A stretch of 64,000 nt of DNA from Lachnospiraceae bacterium (GCA_017621815.1 JAGASK010000011.1:19465-83464); one strand, 5' to 3'. Numbered from the stretch's first letter, positions 34,837-43,923 are shown. Program-made: numbers and translations. Notes: generated from the letters alone by a model not told the origin.

Positions 34837-36561
34837 ATGGATGAATTACGTTATCAGACAACTCTGCTCAGCACAAAGAGTCAACAGTTGACAAATGAAG
34901 GAAAGATGCTGCGGCTAATCTGCGACACTTCAAGCAGTGCATTTTTATATGTTAATTTTGAAAGAAACTGTGTGGAAGTGCTGGCTAACTGGAATGAATT
35001 TTTTCCGGAAATTGAAATCAAAGAAATAAAAGATATGAACAGGCTTTGTCTTGAGGTGGAGGGCCAATATGCACCTGTTTTAAGAAAGCTGTTATTTCTT
35101 GAAGATTCCAATGATGATTCCGGCAGTGGAATTATGCGGCTTAAAGACGGGAAAACATGGGTGGAATGTGAGGTTTCCATTATTTATGATGAAGAGAAGA
35201 ATCCTTCTGAAAAGGTGATTCGGTTTAAGAATGTTTCAAAATTTCAAAGCCAGAATGATGAACTCACCTATATGGCATATTATGATGTGCTGACCGGGTT
35301 ATATAACAGAAATTATTTTGTCCGTCTGCTGGCGGATTTTGTAAGAAGAGCGGAAGAAGAGAATTCCGTAGTTGCAGTGATGTTTGTGGATATTGATGAT
35401 TTCCGCAAAATCAATGACGGGCTTGGGATTATAGTTGGGGATGAAATTGTTCAGCAGTTTGGGCAGTTCCTGGGAGATTTTAATAATGAAAATGTGGTAG
35501 TATCTCATTTTAATGCGGATATTTACTGCATTGCAATTTATGATCCCTGCGGAAGCAGGAGCGTTGAATATATTTATCAGGCAATTCGTGAAAAAATCAG
35601 GCATCCTTTTTTACTCAGTACCAGGCAGGAAGTGGGAATATCCGTGTCCGTAGGTGTGGCTGAATATCCTGAGGCGGCAAAAACCACGCTGGAGCTGATT
35701 AACTGTGCCGAAATTGTTATGTTTAAGGCAAAAGGTTCCGGAAAGAATTCCATTCAATATTTTGATGCGCCTATTTTGAATGATTTTCTGCAGAATGTAT
35801 CCATAGAGAATAAGTTAAAAGAAGCCGTATTTAACCGGAATTTTACTATGAATTTTCAACCTCAGTACTATGTGACGGACAAGAAACTGCGCGGAGTGGA
35901 AGCACTTATCAGGTGGAGGGATACTGACGGCAGAATGATAAGTCCGGCTGTTTTTATTCCCATTGCAGAAAAAAACGGTGCGATTGTGCCCATAGGTACC
36001 TGGGTAATAGAAGAGAGTATAAAAACTTTTGCGCAATGGAAAAGGAAATATCCGGTTGATATGATATTATCGCTTAATATATCGGCCATTCAATATAAAC
36101 AAAGTGAATTTATCACAAATATTATTCATATTATAGAGAAGTATGATGTGGATCCGGAAGAAATAGAACTGGAAATTACGGAAAGCATCTTGATTGACAG
36201 CTTTAAAGAAGTGACGGAAAAGCTTTGTATTCTCAGGGACTATGGTATCAGAATTTCTCTTGATGATTTTGGAACGGGATATTCATCCCTGTCATATTTA
36301 AAGAGACTGCCCATTGATACCCTTAAAATTGACAAGAGCTTTGTAGATGCTATGCTGACAGATGATAATGCAAGAATTATTACGGATTCCATTATCTATA
36401 TGGTTAAAAAACTGGGATTTGAAACCATTGCCGAAGGCGTGGAAACAGAAGAACAGTTTGAATACCTGAAATCCATAGAATGTGACTGTATTCAGGGATT
36501 TTTGCTCGGAAAACCTTTACCTGAAGATGATATAGAAAAAATTTTGGAAAAAGTATCTTAG
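34837..36561 (+). CDS. Degenerate GGDEF plus intact EAL domain protein, probable c-di-GMP phosphodiesterase
   Basis: The 574-residue soluble protein has an N-terminal sensory-like region (1-135), a GGDEF domain (about 145-310) whose active site reads NADIY at 226-230, so cyclase activity is unlikely, and a complete EAL domain (about 325-570): EALIRW (E355), NISAIQ, LEITES, DDFGTGYSSL, KIDKSF, AEGVETEEQ, QGFLLGKP. It should hydrolyse c-di-GMP, perhaps with the GGDEF domain sensing GTP. ATG 34837 follows GAGGAAGGG. The ATPase gene starts 31 bases later. Confidence 0.9.
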   Translation: MDELRYQTTLLSTKSQQLTNEGKMLRLICDTSSSAFLYVNFERNCVEVLANWNEFFPEIEIKEIKDMNRLCLEVEGQYAPVLRKLLFLEDSNDDSGSGIMRLKDGKTWVECEVSIIYDEEKNPSEKVIRFKNVSKFQSQNDELTYMAYYDVLTGLYNRNYFVRLLADFVRRAEEENSVVAVMFVDIDDFRKINDGLGIIVGDEIVQQFGQFLGDFNNENVVVSHFNADIYCIAIYDPCGSRSVEYIYQAIREKIRHPFLLSTRQEVGISVSVGVAEYPEAAKTTLELINCAEIVMFKAKGSGKNSIQYFDAPILNDFLQNVSIENKLKEAVFNRNFTMNFQPQYYVTDKKLRGVEALIRWRDTDGRMISPAVFIPIAEKNGAIVPIGTWVIEESIKTFAQWKRKYPVDMILSLNISAIQYKQSEFITNIIHIIEKYDVDPEEIELEITESILIDSFKEVTEKLCILRDYGIRISLDDFGTGYSSLSYLKRLPIDTLKIDKSFVDAMLTDDNARIITDSIIYMVKKLGFETIAEGVETEEQFEYLKSIECDCIQGFLLGKPLPEDDIEKILEKVS

Positions 36562-36592
36562 AATAGAGCTGTAGGAAGAGTGAAGGGAAAAA

Positions 36593-37957
36593 ATGGTTTT
36601 GGGACGTACTGTTGAACTGAAGTATCTGAATACATATTATAATCGTGAAGGCAGTCAGATTATGGTTGTTTACGGCGAAAAAAATGTAGGGAAAACAACC
36701 CTGCTGAAACAGTTTGTGAAAGATAAACCATTTTATTATTATAGAGCCCGTTCTGCATCAGAAAGAGAGCAGAGATACCAATGGGGAAGAGAACTTGAAA
36801 GCGGCAGAAGAAATTCGGAGAAATATCCTCCTTTTACTGATATCTTCAAAATGATTGTCAAAGAAGGCAGTGGAAAGAAGGTTATTATTATTGATGAGTT
36901 TCAGTATATTATAAAAGCCAGCGACAGCTTTATGCGTGAACTGATTGATTTTGTACATGAAAAATTGCAAAATTCCGATGTATACGTTATTCTTACAAGT
37001 TCTTCTATTGGCTGGGTTGAAAACAGCATGATTACAAAAATAGGTACGGCGGCTTACGAACTTTCCGGTTTACTTAAGGTGAAAGAACTGGATTTCGGAA
37101 CCATGATGGAATATTTTCAGAATTTTAATTTTGAAAATGGCATTGCGGTTTATGCACTTCTTGGCGGTGTGCCGGGGCTGTGGAAGCATTTTGACGATAG
37201 CAATGATATTAAAGAAAATATCTGCATTAATATTCTGGACAGAAATAAATATCTGTTTCATGAGGGGCAGCGCATTGTGGAAGAGGAGCTTCGTGAAACA
37301 GGCGTTTATAATACAATTCTCGCATCTATTGCGGCGGGCAAACATAAGTTGAATGATTTATATCTGCATACCGGATTTTCAAGAGCTAAAATCAGCGTTT
37401 ATCTGAAAAATCTCATGGAGCTTGAATTGGTTGAAAAAGTATTTTCCTATGATACGGAAGGTAAGGCCAATGCGCAAAAAGGGATATACAGGATTAAAAA
37501 TCATTTTGTTCATTTCTATTTTACCTTTATTTACCCTAATTTAAGCAGTCTGGAATATATGTCTTCCGGGGATTTTTATGAAAAATATATCGGACCTTAT
37601 TTAAAAGCGTATGTATCGGATTATTATAAAGTAGTCTGTATGCAGTGCATGAAGCAGTGGAATGAACTTGGAAAACTGCCGTTTTATGCAGAGGAATTCG
37701 GAGAGTGGGTCGGAAAATTCGGCAACATTGATGTGATTGCAAAGGGTGAAAACGGGGAAAGCATTATCGGATTTTGTAATTTTGAAAATCCCTTAATGAA
37801 ATATGAAGATTATGAATGGCTTTTGTTCTGTGCGGAAAAAGCAAAACTGAAAGCCGATTATATATATTTGTTTTCGACAGGCCGGTTTGATGAAAAGTTG
37901 AATCTGGAAGCCGGCGTAAAGAAGAACCTGAAATTAATTACTGTGGAAGAGATGTAA
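36593..37957 (+). CDS. AAA-family ATPase with C-terminal DUF234-like domain
   Basis: The 454-residue protein has Walker A YGEKNVGKTTLL near the N-terminus, Walker B KKVIIIDEFQYI (about residues 97-108) and a sensor-like TSSSIGW, followed by a winged-helix-like segment (LNDLYLHTGFSRAKISVYLKNL). The C-terminal half matches the DUF234/'archaeal ATPase' type with a nuclease-like fold (GNIDVIAKGENGESIIGFCNF). Such proteins are common in archaea and Clostridia; function is unknown. Its stop overlaps the topB start by one base, suggesting coupled translation. Confidence 0.82.
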   Translation: MVLGRTVELKYLNTYYNREGSQIMVVYGEKNVGKTTLLKQFVKDKPFYYYRARSASEREQRYQWGRELESGRRNSEKYPPFTDIFKMIVKEGSGKKVIIIDEFQYIIKASDSFMRELIDFVHEKLQNSDVYVILTSSSIGWVENSMITKIGTAAYELSGLLKVKELDFGTMMEYFQNFNFENGIAVYALLGGVPGLWKHFDDSNDIKENICINILDRNKYLFHEGQRIVEEELRETGVYNTILASIAAGKHKLNDLYLHTGFSRAKISVYLKNLMELELVEKVFSYDTEGKANAQKGIYRIKNHFVHFYFTFIYPNLSSLEYMSSGDFYEKYIGPYLKAYVSDYYKVVCMQCMKQWNELGKLPFYAEEFGEWVGKFGNIDVIAKGENGESIIGFCNFENPLMKYEDYEWLLFCAEKAKLKADYIYLFSTGRFDEKLNLEAGVKKNLKLITVEEM

Positions 37958-40020
37958 TGGGAAAAAATTTATTTATAGCGGAAAAGCCCAGCGTTGCAAG
38001 GGAATTTGCCAAGGCGCTGCAACTGAATACAAGCAGCAGAGACGGATATATTGAGTCAAAAGAAGCGATCGTAACATGGTGTGTAGGACATCTGGTAACA
38101 ATGAGTTATCCGGAAGCCTATGATGAGAAATATAAAAGATGGTCTCTTGATACGATACCCTTTATACCGGAAGAATTTAAGTATGAAGTGATTGAGAATG
38201 TCAAAAAACAATTCCAGATTGTAAGCGGTCTTTTGAACCGTTCTGATGTGGAAACCATATATGTTTGTACCGACTCCGGGCGTGAAGGAGAATATATTTA
38301 TCGTCTTGTTGAAAAGCAGGCAGGGGTAAAAGGTAAAAAAAGAAGGAGAGTATGGATAGATTCCCAGACAGAAGAAGAAATAAAACGGGGTATCAGGGAA
38401 GCAAAGGATTTGTCGGAATATGATAATCTCTGCGCTGCCGCATACCTCAGGGCAAAAGAAGATTATCTTATGGGAATTAATTTTTCAAGGGTACTTACAT
38501 TAAAGTATGGAAATAATATAAAAGCTTATCTGAAAACAGATAAAGCCGTAATATCCGTGGGGCGTGTTATGACCTGCGTTCTGGGAATGGTAGTGAACAG
38601 GGAAAGAGAAATCAGGGAGTTTGTTAAAACTCCTTTTTATCGTGTCCTTATGCAGGAACAAATCAGCGGAAGAAACTTTGACTGCGAATGGAAGGCTGTG
38701 GAAAATACCAGATATTATAATTCGCCCCTTCTTTATAAGGAAAATGGGTTTAAGGAAAAAGAAAGCGCACAGGCTTTGATTGATTTCCTGAAAGAAGCGC
38801 CGGAAGAACCGGCGGTTATCGAATCCATAGAAAAGAAAAAAGAAACGAAAAATCCGCCGCTTTTATATAATCTGGCGGAACTCCAGAACGATTGCTCAAA
38901 ATATTTTAAAATAAGCCCGGATGAAACACTTCGCATAGCCCAAGAGCTTTATGAAAAGAAAATGACCACTTATCCGAGAACCGATGCCAGGGTGCTTTCG
39001 ACTGCAGTTTCCAAAGAAATTTATAAGAATATAAAAGGACTTACCAATTATGAGGTTGTAAGAGAAGCCGCGTCACAGGTGCTTGATTCAGGAAGTTATA
39101 AGAACATTGCCAAAACACGATATGTAAATGACAAGCAGATTACAGACCATTATGCCATTATACCTACGGGACAGGGATTTGGTAATTTGAATTCCTTAAA
39201 TCCCACATCGGCTAAGGTATATGAAATTATCGTAAGACGATTTTTAAGTATTTTTTATCCTCCTGCCATTTACCGGAAGGTGGGGCTTGGACTTTCTGTA
39301 AAAGGAGAGCGTTTTTTTGCTAATTTTAAGGTGCTGGAGGAAGAAGGATATCTTAAGGTGAGCAGTTTTTCCTTTGCCAGGAAAAAAAATGAGAGCGGGG
39401 AAGCGGAAGAAAAAGCAGATGCCGGGGCGGCTTTGGAAAACCGTGGAACAGATGAACGGGAAGTTCAGGAGGAAGAAGAAACCGGCGTAGACAAAAATTT
39501 TATGGAGGTGCTCGGTACACTGAAGAAGGGAACAACGCTTCCTCTTGGTGAGCTTATTATTAAGGAGGGAGAGACCTCACCGCCCAAACGTTATAATTCA
39601 GGAACCATGATTCTTACCATGGAAAATGCAGGACAGTTTATTGAGGATGAGGAACTGCGTGCCCAGATTAAAGGAAGCGGAATCGGAACCAGCGCTACCC
39701 GTGCGGAAATTTTGAAAAAACTGATAAATATCAAGTATCTGGCACTGAATAAAAAAACGCAGATTATTACGCCTACTTTAATGGGTGAGATGATTTATGA
39801 GGTAGTCAATAACTCAATCAGGCCGCTTCTTGACCCTGCGCTTACTGCCAGCTGGGAAAAAGGTTTGACTATGGTGGCAGAAGGGACTATAACAGAAGAA
39901 GAATATATGAAAAAACTGGATGATTTTGTATCACGAAGAACCAATATAGTGAAGCAGTTAAACAATCAGTCCGTTTTAAACAGGCAGTTTAATGAAGCTG
40001 CCAGGAATTATAAAAAGTAA
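37957..40020 (+). CDS. topB: DNA topoisomerase III
   Basis: The 687-residue type IA topoisomerase has the Toprim start NLFIAEKPSVAREFAKAL, the acidic motif DSGREGEYIY, and active-site Tyr339 in MTTYPRTDARVLS. The C-terminal GTSATRAEILKKLI matches TopB. An acidic low-complexity insert (about 478-510) is present and no zinc-finger tail is seen. It unlinks single strands and decatenates DNA. It overlaps the ATPase gene by one base. Confidence 0.93.
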   Translation: MGKNLFIAEKPSVAREFAKALQLNTSSRDGYIESKEAIVTWCVGHLVTMSYPEAYDEKYKRWSLDTIPFIPEEFKYEVIENVKKQFQIVSGLLNRSDVETIYVCTDSGREGEYIYRLVEKQAGVKGKKRRRVWIDSQTEEEIKRGIREAKDLSEYDNLCAAAYLRAKEDYLMGINFSRVLTLKYGNNIKAYLKTDKAVISVGRVMTCVLGMVVNREREIREFVKTPFYRVLMQEQISGRNFDCEWKAVENTRYYNSPLLYKENGFKEKESAQALIDFLKEAPEEPAVIESIEKKKETKNPPLLYNLAELQNDCSKYFKISPDETLRIAQELYEKKMTTYPRTDARVLSTAVSKEIYKNIKGLTNYEVVREAASQVLDSGSYKNIAKTRYVNDKQITDHYAIIPTGQGFGNLNSLNPTSAKVYEIIVRRFLSIFYPPAIYRKVGLGLSVKGERFFANFKVLEEEGYLKVSSFSFARKKNESGEAEEKADAGAALENRGTDEREVQEEEETGVDKNFMEVLGTLKKGTTLPLGELIIKEGETSPPKRYNSGTMILTMENAGQFIEDEELRAQIKGSGIGTSATRAEILKKLINIKYLALNKKTQIITPTLMGEMIYEVVNNSIRPLLDPALTASWEKGLTMVAEGTITEEEYMKKLDDFVSRRTNIVKQLNNQSVLNRQFNEAARNYKK

Positions 40021-40030
40021 GGAGAAAAAA

Positions 40031-40696
40031 ATGGAGCAGTATAAAATCAGTAATCTTTATAATCTGGAAGAGACAATTGCATCGGAGCTGCTGGCGCAGG
40101 CGGAATTTCCCTGGGAGGTTTTACCGAAAATCAGCGGGTTTATTCTTGAACTGGGCAGTAAGCTGTCAAAGGATAAATTTACAGAGGTAAAAGAAAATGT
40201 ATGGATAGCAAACTCTGCAAAAGTAGCCCCCACTGCCTGCATAAACGGTCCGGCTATTATTGATGAAGAAGCTGAAGTGCGCCACTGCGCATTTATCAGA
40301 GGGAATGCCATTGTGGGAAAGGGAGCTGTAGTGGGAAATTCCACAGAGCTTAAGAATGTAATTCTTTTTAATAAGGTTCAGGTGCCTCATTATAATTATG
40401 TGGGAGACAGCATTCTCGGATTTAAGGCACATATGGGTGCAGGTTCCATTACCTCCAATGTAAAAAGCGACAAAACGCTGGTAGTAGTTAAAAACGGAGA
40501 GGAAAAAGTGGAAACGGGACTGAAAAAATTCGGCGCCATGCTGGGAGACAACGTGGAAGTGGGATGCAACAGCGTCTTAAATCCCGGTACGGTAATCGGC
40601 AGAAATTCCAATATTTATCCCACCTCCATGGTCCGCGGCTGCATTCCGGAGGGCAGTATTTATAAGAAGCAGGGAGAAATCGCCAAAAAGCATTAA
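40031..40696 (+). CDS. Left-handed beta-helix (hexapeptide repeat) protein, nucleotidyltransferase/acetyltransferase-like
   Basis: The 221-residue protein has hexapeptide repeats through most of its length (VWIANSAKVAPTACINGPAIID, VRHCAFIRGNAIVGKGAVVGNS, VGCNSVLNPGTVIGRNSNIYP), as in the C-terminal half of GlmU-like enzymes, and no nucleotidyltransferase domain. HYNYVGDSILG resembles the GlmU acetyltransferase site. It probably acts as a trimeric acyltransferase or a GlmU-like accessory. ATG 40031 follows AAGGAG; the frame's upstream part overlaps topB and is not used. Confidence 0.75.
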   Translation: MEQYKISNLYNLEETIASELLAQAEFPWEVLPKISGFILELGSKLSKDKFTEVKENVWIANSAKVAPTACINGPAIIDEEAEVRHCAFIRGNAIVGKGAVVGNSTELKNVILFNKVQVPHYNYVGDSILGFKAHMGAGSITSNVKSDKTLVVVKNGEEKVETGLKKFGAMLGDNVEVGCNSVLNPGTVIGRNSNIYPTSMVRGCIPEGSIYKKQGEIAKKH

Positions 40697-40794
40697 TTTT
40701 TTGTCAAAAATACTGGATTTTTTACCTGAGTTATGAGAAAATATAATGCGGTAGAGAATGCAGTGTTTTTTGCCGTATGTATGTATCAGTAAAG

Positions 40795-40823
40795 TTAACA
40801 AAATTTATTTTTGTTAATAAATA
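40795..40823 (+). promoter_or_regulatory. Promoter with embedded palindrome for the NifU-like/GGGtGRT operon
   Basis: TTAACA (40795-40800) and TAAATA (40818-40823) are 17 bases apart. TTAACAAAA-TTTAT-TTTTGTTAA (40795-40817) is a perfect 9+5+9 inverted repeat covering the -35 and the whole spacer. A repressor bound there would occlude the polymerase. The half-sites face the opposite way from a Rex box. Confidence 0.55.
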
Positions 40824-40851
40824 ATATCTACATATTGAAAGGAGTTTTCAC

Positions 40852-41544
40852 ATGATTTATTCAAAAGAAGTTGAAGAAATGTGTACAGTAGCACAGGGTG
40901 TTCATCATGGCTGTGCGCCGATTCCCGAAGAAGCAAAATGGGTTCAGGCTAAAAAAGTAGAAGACATTTCAGGTTTTACACATGGTGTAGGCTGGTGTGC
41001 GCCTCAGCAGGGTGCCTGCAAGTTATCTCTGAATGTTAAAGATGGTATTATACAGGAAGCGCTGGTTGAGACCATCGGATGTTCAGGTATGACACATTCC
41101 GCAGCTATGGCTGCAGAAATTCTTCCCGGATTAACTGTTATGGAAGCATTAAATACTGACCTTGTATGTGATGCTATCAATACAGCTATGAGAGAGTTGT
41201 TCTTACAGATTGTATACGGACGTTCCCAGAGTGCATTTTCAGAAGACGGACTTGCTATTGGTGCCGGTCTTGAAGACCTTGGTAAAGGACTTAGAAGCCA
41301 GGTTGGTACTATGTACGGTACATTAAAGAAAGGTCCCCGTTATCTGGAAATGGCAGAAGGCTATGTAACAGGTATTGCACTTGATGCTGATGATGAGATT
41401 ATCGGTTACAAGTTCATTAACTTTGGTAAGATGACAGACTTCATGAAGAAGGGTGATGATCCTGCAACTGCATATGAGAAGGCATGCGGACAGTATGGCC
41501 GTGTAGATGATGCTGTTAGAATCATCGACCCGAGAAAAGAATAA
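40852..41544 (+). CDS. NifU/IscU-like iron-sulfur scaffold family protein, partner of GGGtGRT
   Basis: The 230-residue protein carries conserved-looking cysteines in VHHGCAPIPEE, GWCAPQQGACKL and TIGCSGMTHSAAMAAE; the last resembles the GC.S.I..S.. segment of IscU/NifU scaffolds. NifU-like members found next to GGGtGRT genes in Clostridia are usually labelled iron-sulfur assembly scaffold, but the role is unproven. No IscS- or SUF-type partner lies nearby. AAAGGAG precedes the start and GGGtGRT follows after 16 bases. Confidence 0.75.
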   Translation: MIYSKEVEEMCTVAQGVHHGCAPIPEEAKWVQAKKVEDISGFTHGVGWCAPQQGACKLSLNVKDGIIQEALVETIGCSGMTHSAAMAAEILPGLTVMEALNTDLVCDAINTAMRELFLQIVYGRSQSAFSEDGLAIGAGLEDLGKGLRSQVGTMYGTLKKGPRYLEMAEGYVTGIALDADDEIIGYKFINFGKMTDFMKKGDDPATAYEKACGQYGRVDDAVRIIDPRKE

Positions 41545-41560
41545 TAGGAGGAATGATAAA

Positions 41561-42571
41561 ATGGCATTATTTGAATCATATGAAAGAAGAATTGATAAAA
41601 TCACTTCTGTTTTAAACTCTTACGGCATTTCTTCTATTGAAGAGGCTGAAAAAATTACAAAGGATGCTGGACTTAACGTATATGATCAGGTTAAGAAAAT
41701 TCAGCCCATTTGTTTTGAAAATGCTTGCTGGGCTTACACAGTAGGTGCAGCAATTGCTATTAAGAAAAACTGCAGAAAGGCTTCTGAAGCTGCAGCAGCA
41801 ATCGGCGAAGGCCTTCAGTCCTTCTGTATTCCCGGTTCCGTAGCTGATACACGTAAAGTTGGACTTGGACATGGTAATCTTGGCAAAATGCTTCTGGAAG
41901 AAGATACAGACTGTTTTGCATTCCTTGCAGGTCATGAATCCTTTGCAGCAGCTGAAGGCGCTATCGGTATCGCAGAGAAAGCTAACAAGGTTCGTCAGAA
42001 ACCCCTTCGTGTTATTCTGAACGGTCTTGGAAAAGATGCAGCTAAGATTATCTCCAGAATTAACGGATTCACATTTGTTGAAACAGAGTATGATCCTTAT
42101 ACCAATACAGTTAAGGAAGTATATCGCAAATCTTATTCAGACGGACTTCGTTCCAAAGTTAACTGCTATGGTGCAAACTCCGTTCCTGAAGGTGTTGCAA
42201 TCATGTGGAAAGAAAATGTAGATGTTTCCATTACAGGTAACTCTACCAACCCCACCAGATTCCAGCATCCTGTTGCAGGTACTTACAAGAAGGAAAGAAC
42301 AGAAGCCGGAAAGAAATATTTCTCAGTTGCATCAGGCGGCGGTACAGGACGTACACTTCATCCTGATAACATGGCTGCAGGTCCTGCTTCCTATGGTTTC
42401 ACAGATACATTAGGACGTATGCATTCCGACGCACAGTTCGCAGGTTCTTCATCCGTTCCTGCCCATGTTGAAATGATGGGTCTGATTGGTATGGGTAATA
42501 ACCCCATGGTAGGCGCTACCGTAGCAGTAGCAGTAGCTATCCAGGAAGCAGCCGACGCTGGTAAATTCTAA
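41561..42571 (+). CDS. GGGtGRT family protein, unknown function
   Basis: The 336-residue protein contains the family's namesake motif SGGGTGRT at residues 258-265, plus CIPGSVADTRKVGLGHGNLGKML and FLAGHESFAAAEGAIGIAEKA. It has no signal peptide or membrane helix, and short hydrophobic Gly/Ala-rich segments suggest an alpha/beta enzyme fold. The start is placed by TAGGAGGAATGATAAA ahead of ATG 41561. Both genes have strong ribosome sites and appear codon-biased (regular GGT/GCA/AAA use), hinting at high expression. The function is not known to me. Confidence 0.85.
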   Translation: MALFESYERRIDKITSVLNSYGISSIEEAEKITKDAGLNVYDQVKKIQPICFENACWAYTVGAAIAIKKNCRKASEAAAAIGEGLQSFCIPGSVADTRKVGLGHGNLGKMLLEEDTDCFAFLAGHESFAAAEGAIGIAEKANKVRQKPLRVILNGLGKDAAKIISRINGFTFVETEYDPYTNTVKEVYRKSYSDGLRSKVNCYGANSVPEGVAIMWKENVDVSITGNSTNPTRFQHPVAGTYKKERTEAGKKYFSVASGGGTGRTLHPDNMAAGPASYGFTDTLGRMHSDAQFAGSSSVPAHVEMMGLIGMGNNPMVGATVAVAVAIQEAADAGKF

Positions 42572-42622
42572 AAATATTGCGATAGAAAGAACGTTTTGTA
42601 AGTTTTCTGTTGTTGTGAATGA

Positions 42623-42663
42623 TAAGAGATGTTTTCATGCTTTTTGTGAAACATCTCTTATTT
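42623..42663 (+). terminator. Terminator of the NifU-like/GGGtGRT operon
   Basis: TAAGAGATGTTT and AAACATCTCTTA form a perfect 12-bp stem with a 14-base loop, followed by TTTAATG. A degenerate relative of the dispersed palindromic repeat (about 42578-42620: GATAGAAAG ... TTTTCTGTTGTT) lies between the stop and this hairpin. Confidence 0.75.
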
Positions 42664-42746
42664 AATGTAGACATTTTTTTATTATTATCTTACAATATTA
42701 ACAAAATACTTTGGATATTATCCATTTTAAAGAAAAGGAAGAAAAA

Positions 42747-43358
42747 ATGAGCGAAGAAAACAGTGTAGTTTATTGCAGCCAGTGTGGCAGTGTGAATCCC
42801 GATACTTTTAAATTCTGCAGTAATTGCGGAGCAAAGCTTGAGCAGGCACAGGATGAAAGCTCTTCTTTTGAAAAAGAGGAACAGCCGGTATTCAGCGGCG
42901 GGGAGCCTGTAACACCTGTTTATGAGAAGGTGGAGGCTGAGGTTGTCAGTGAAGGAAAGGTACCGGTTCAGGAAGAGATTAATATTAATTACGGAGCTGA
43001 GGAGGGAGCATATTCTTCCGGTGATTTTAATACACAGACGCCCCGGTATTATTCAGCACCTGATTCTTCAAATACAGGAATGAGCCAGACAAACGGTAAT
43101 ATTGGATTTGCCATTGCATCTATGGTATGCGGTATTCTGTCTATTGTATGCTGCTGTTTATCCACCTTCAGCCTTGTACTTGGCATCGCGGCTGTGGTAC
43201 TTGGAATTATTTCCCTGAATGGGAAATATGATGGTAAAGGTATGGCTGTCGCAGGCATTATTACCGGCGGAATTGGTATTGCTATTTGGATTATATTTAT
43301 CATTATCGGCGGGGCAGGATTATTTACTGGAATGGTTGATGAATTGTACAATTTCTAA
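42747..43358 (+). CDS. Zinc-ribbon protein with DUF4190-type membrane domain
   Basis: The 203-residue protein starts with a zinc ribbon (YCSQCGSVNPDTFKFCSNCGAKLE, two CxxC pairs), followed by an acidic disordered linker (about 30-110) and two membrane helices (about 115-155 and 165-195) with the DUF4190 pattern GFAIASMVCGILSIVCCC ... GIISLNGKYDGKGMAVAGII. ATG 42747 follows AAAGGAAG. It is the first of three small membrane-protein genes. The function is unknown; perhaps a stress or secretion-linked envelope protein. Confidence 0.82.
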   Translation: MSEENSVVYCSQCGSVNPDTFKFCSNCGAKLEQAQDESSSFEKEEQPVFSGGEPVTPVYEKVEAEVVSEGKVPVQEEININYGAEEGAYSSGDFNTQTPRYYSAPDSSNTGMSQTNGNIGFAIASMVCGILSIVCCCLSTFSLVLGIAAVVLGIISLNGKYDGKGMAVAGIITGGIGIAIWIIFIIIGGAGLFTGMVDELYNF

Positions 43359-43374
43359 AAGCGCCGGACAAAGT

Positions 43375-43788
43375 ATGAAATTACGGGCAGATACTGTATT
43401 TTATCAGATTGGAAAGATAGCATGGATTCCGCTGCTGATTGTGGGATTTTGGTTTGCGGGAAGAGGATATAAAGAGTATGGTGAATTCTTTGCATGTGCA
43501 CTTCGCAAAATAAGCGGGCTGCCCTGCCCGGGCTGCGGAGGAACGAGAGCATTTTATTATTTGTTTCTGGGAGAATTCCGGAAAAGCTTTCAATATCATC
43601 CTGCTGTACTGTATGGAATTTTAGCATATATACATTTTATGGGACTGTATTTTTATCGAAAGCATGTTACGCATACGATAGAACAAAAAGAAATTCAGAT
43701 TCCATATTATTTGTACACTGCTGCTGCAGTTATATTGCTGCAATGGATTGATAAAATAATAAAGATTTTTTATATTTATAATTCATGA
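43375..43788 (+). CDS. DUF2752 membrane protein
   Basis: The 137-residue protein has the DUF2752 signature CPGCGGTRAFYYL between hydrophobic segments, with about three membrane helices. ATG 43375 is 16 bases after the preceding stop; in-frame upstream starts overlap that gene and lack ribosome sites. The last sense codon and the TGA stop lie inside repeat copy B (43782-43828). Function is unknown. Confidence 0.8.
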   Translation: MKLRADTVFYQIGKIAWIPLLIVGFWFAGRGYKEYGEFFACALRKISGLPCPGCGGTRAFYYLFLGEFRKSFQYHPAVLYGILAYIHFMGLYFYRKHVTHTIEQKEIQIPYYLYTAAAVILLQWIDKIIKIFYIYNS

Positions 43789-43828
43789 CAATAGAAAATT
43801 CGCAAAGCGTGCTTTCTGTTGTTCATGA
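43782..43828. repeat. Dispersed palindromic repeat, copy B
   Basis: TTCATGACAATAGAAAA, loop TTCGCAAAGCGTG, then CTTTCTGTTGTTCATGA. The arms pair over about 15 bases with a G-T pair and one bulge. The loop core CGCAAAG is shared with copies A and C. It supplies the stop codon of the DUF2752 gene. Confidence 0.75.
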
Positions 43829-43855
43829 TAACGGAAAACTCATGGAACGTTTTAC

Positions 43856-43884
43856 TTGATTAACAAATGTTTTTAAGGTATATT
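43856..43884 (+). promoter_or_regulatory. Promoter of the 88-residue membrane protein gene
   Basis: TTGATT (43856-43861) and TATATT (43879-43884), 17-base spacer, 39 bases before the start. Confidence 0.5.
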
Positions 43885-43923
43885 ATTTTTATTATTATAA
43901 AACTTTAAGGAGGAAATCAAATC

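Noticed and set aside
34837-36561. Active diguanylate cyclase
   Set aside because: The GGDEF signature is replaced by NADIY, so only phosphodiesterase activity is supported.
40795-40817. Rex redox operator
   Set aside because: The half-sites read TTAACAA...TTGTTAA, the reverse of the Rex arrangement TTGTTAA...TTAACAA, and the spacing differs.
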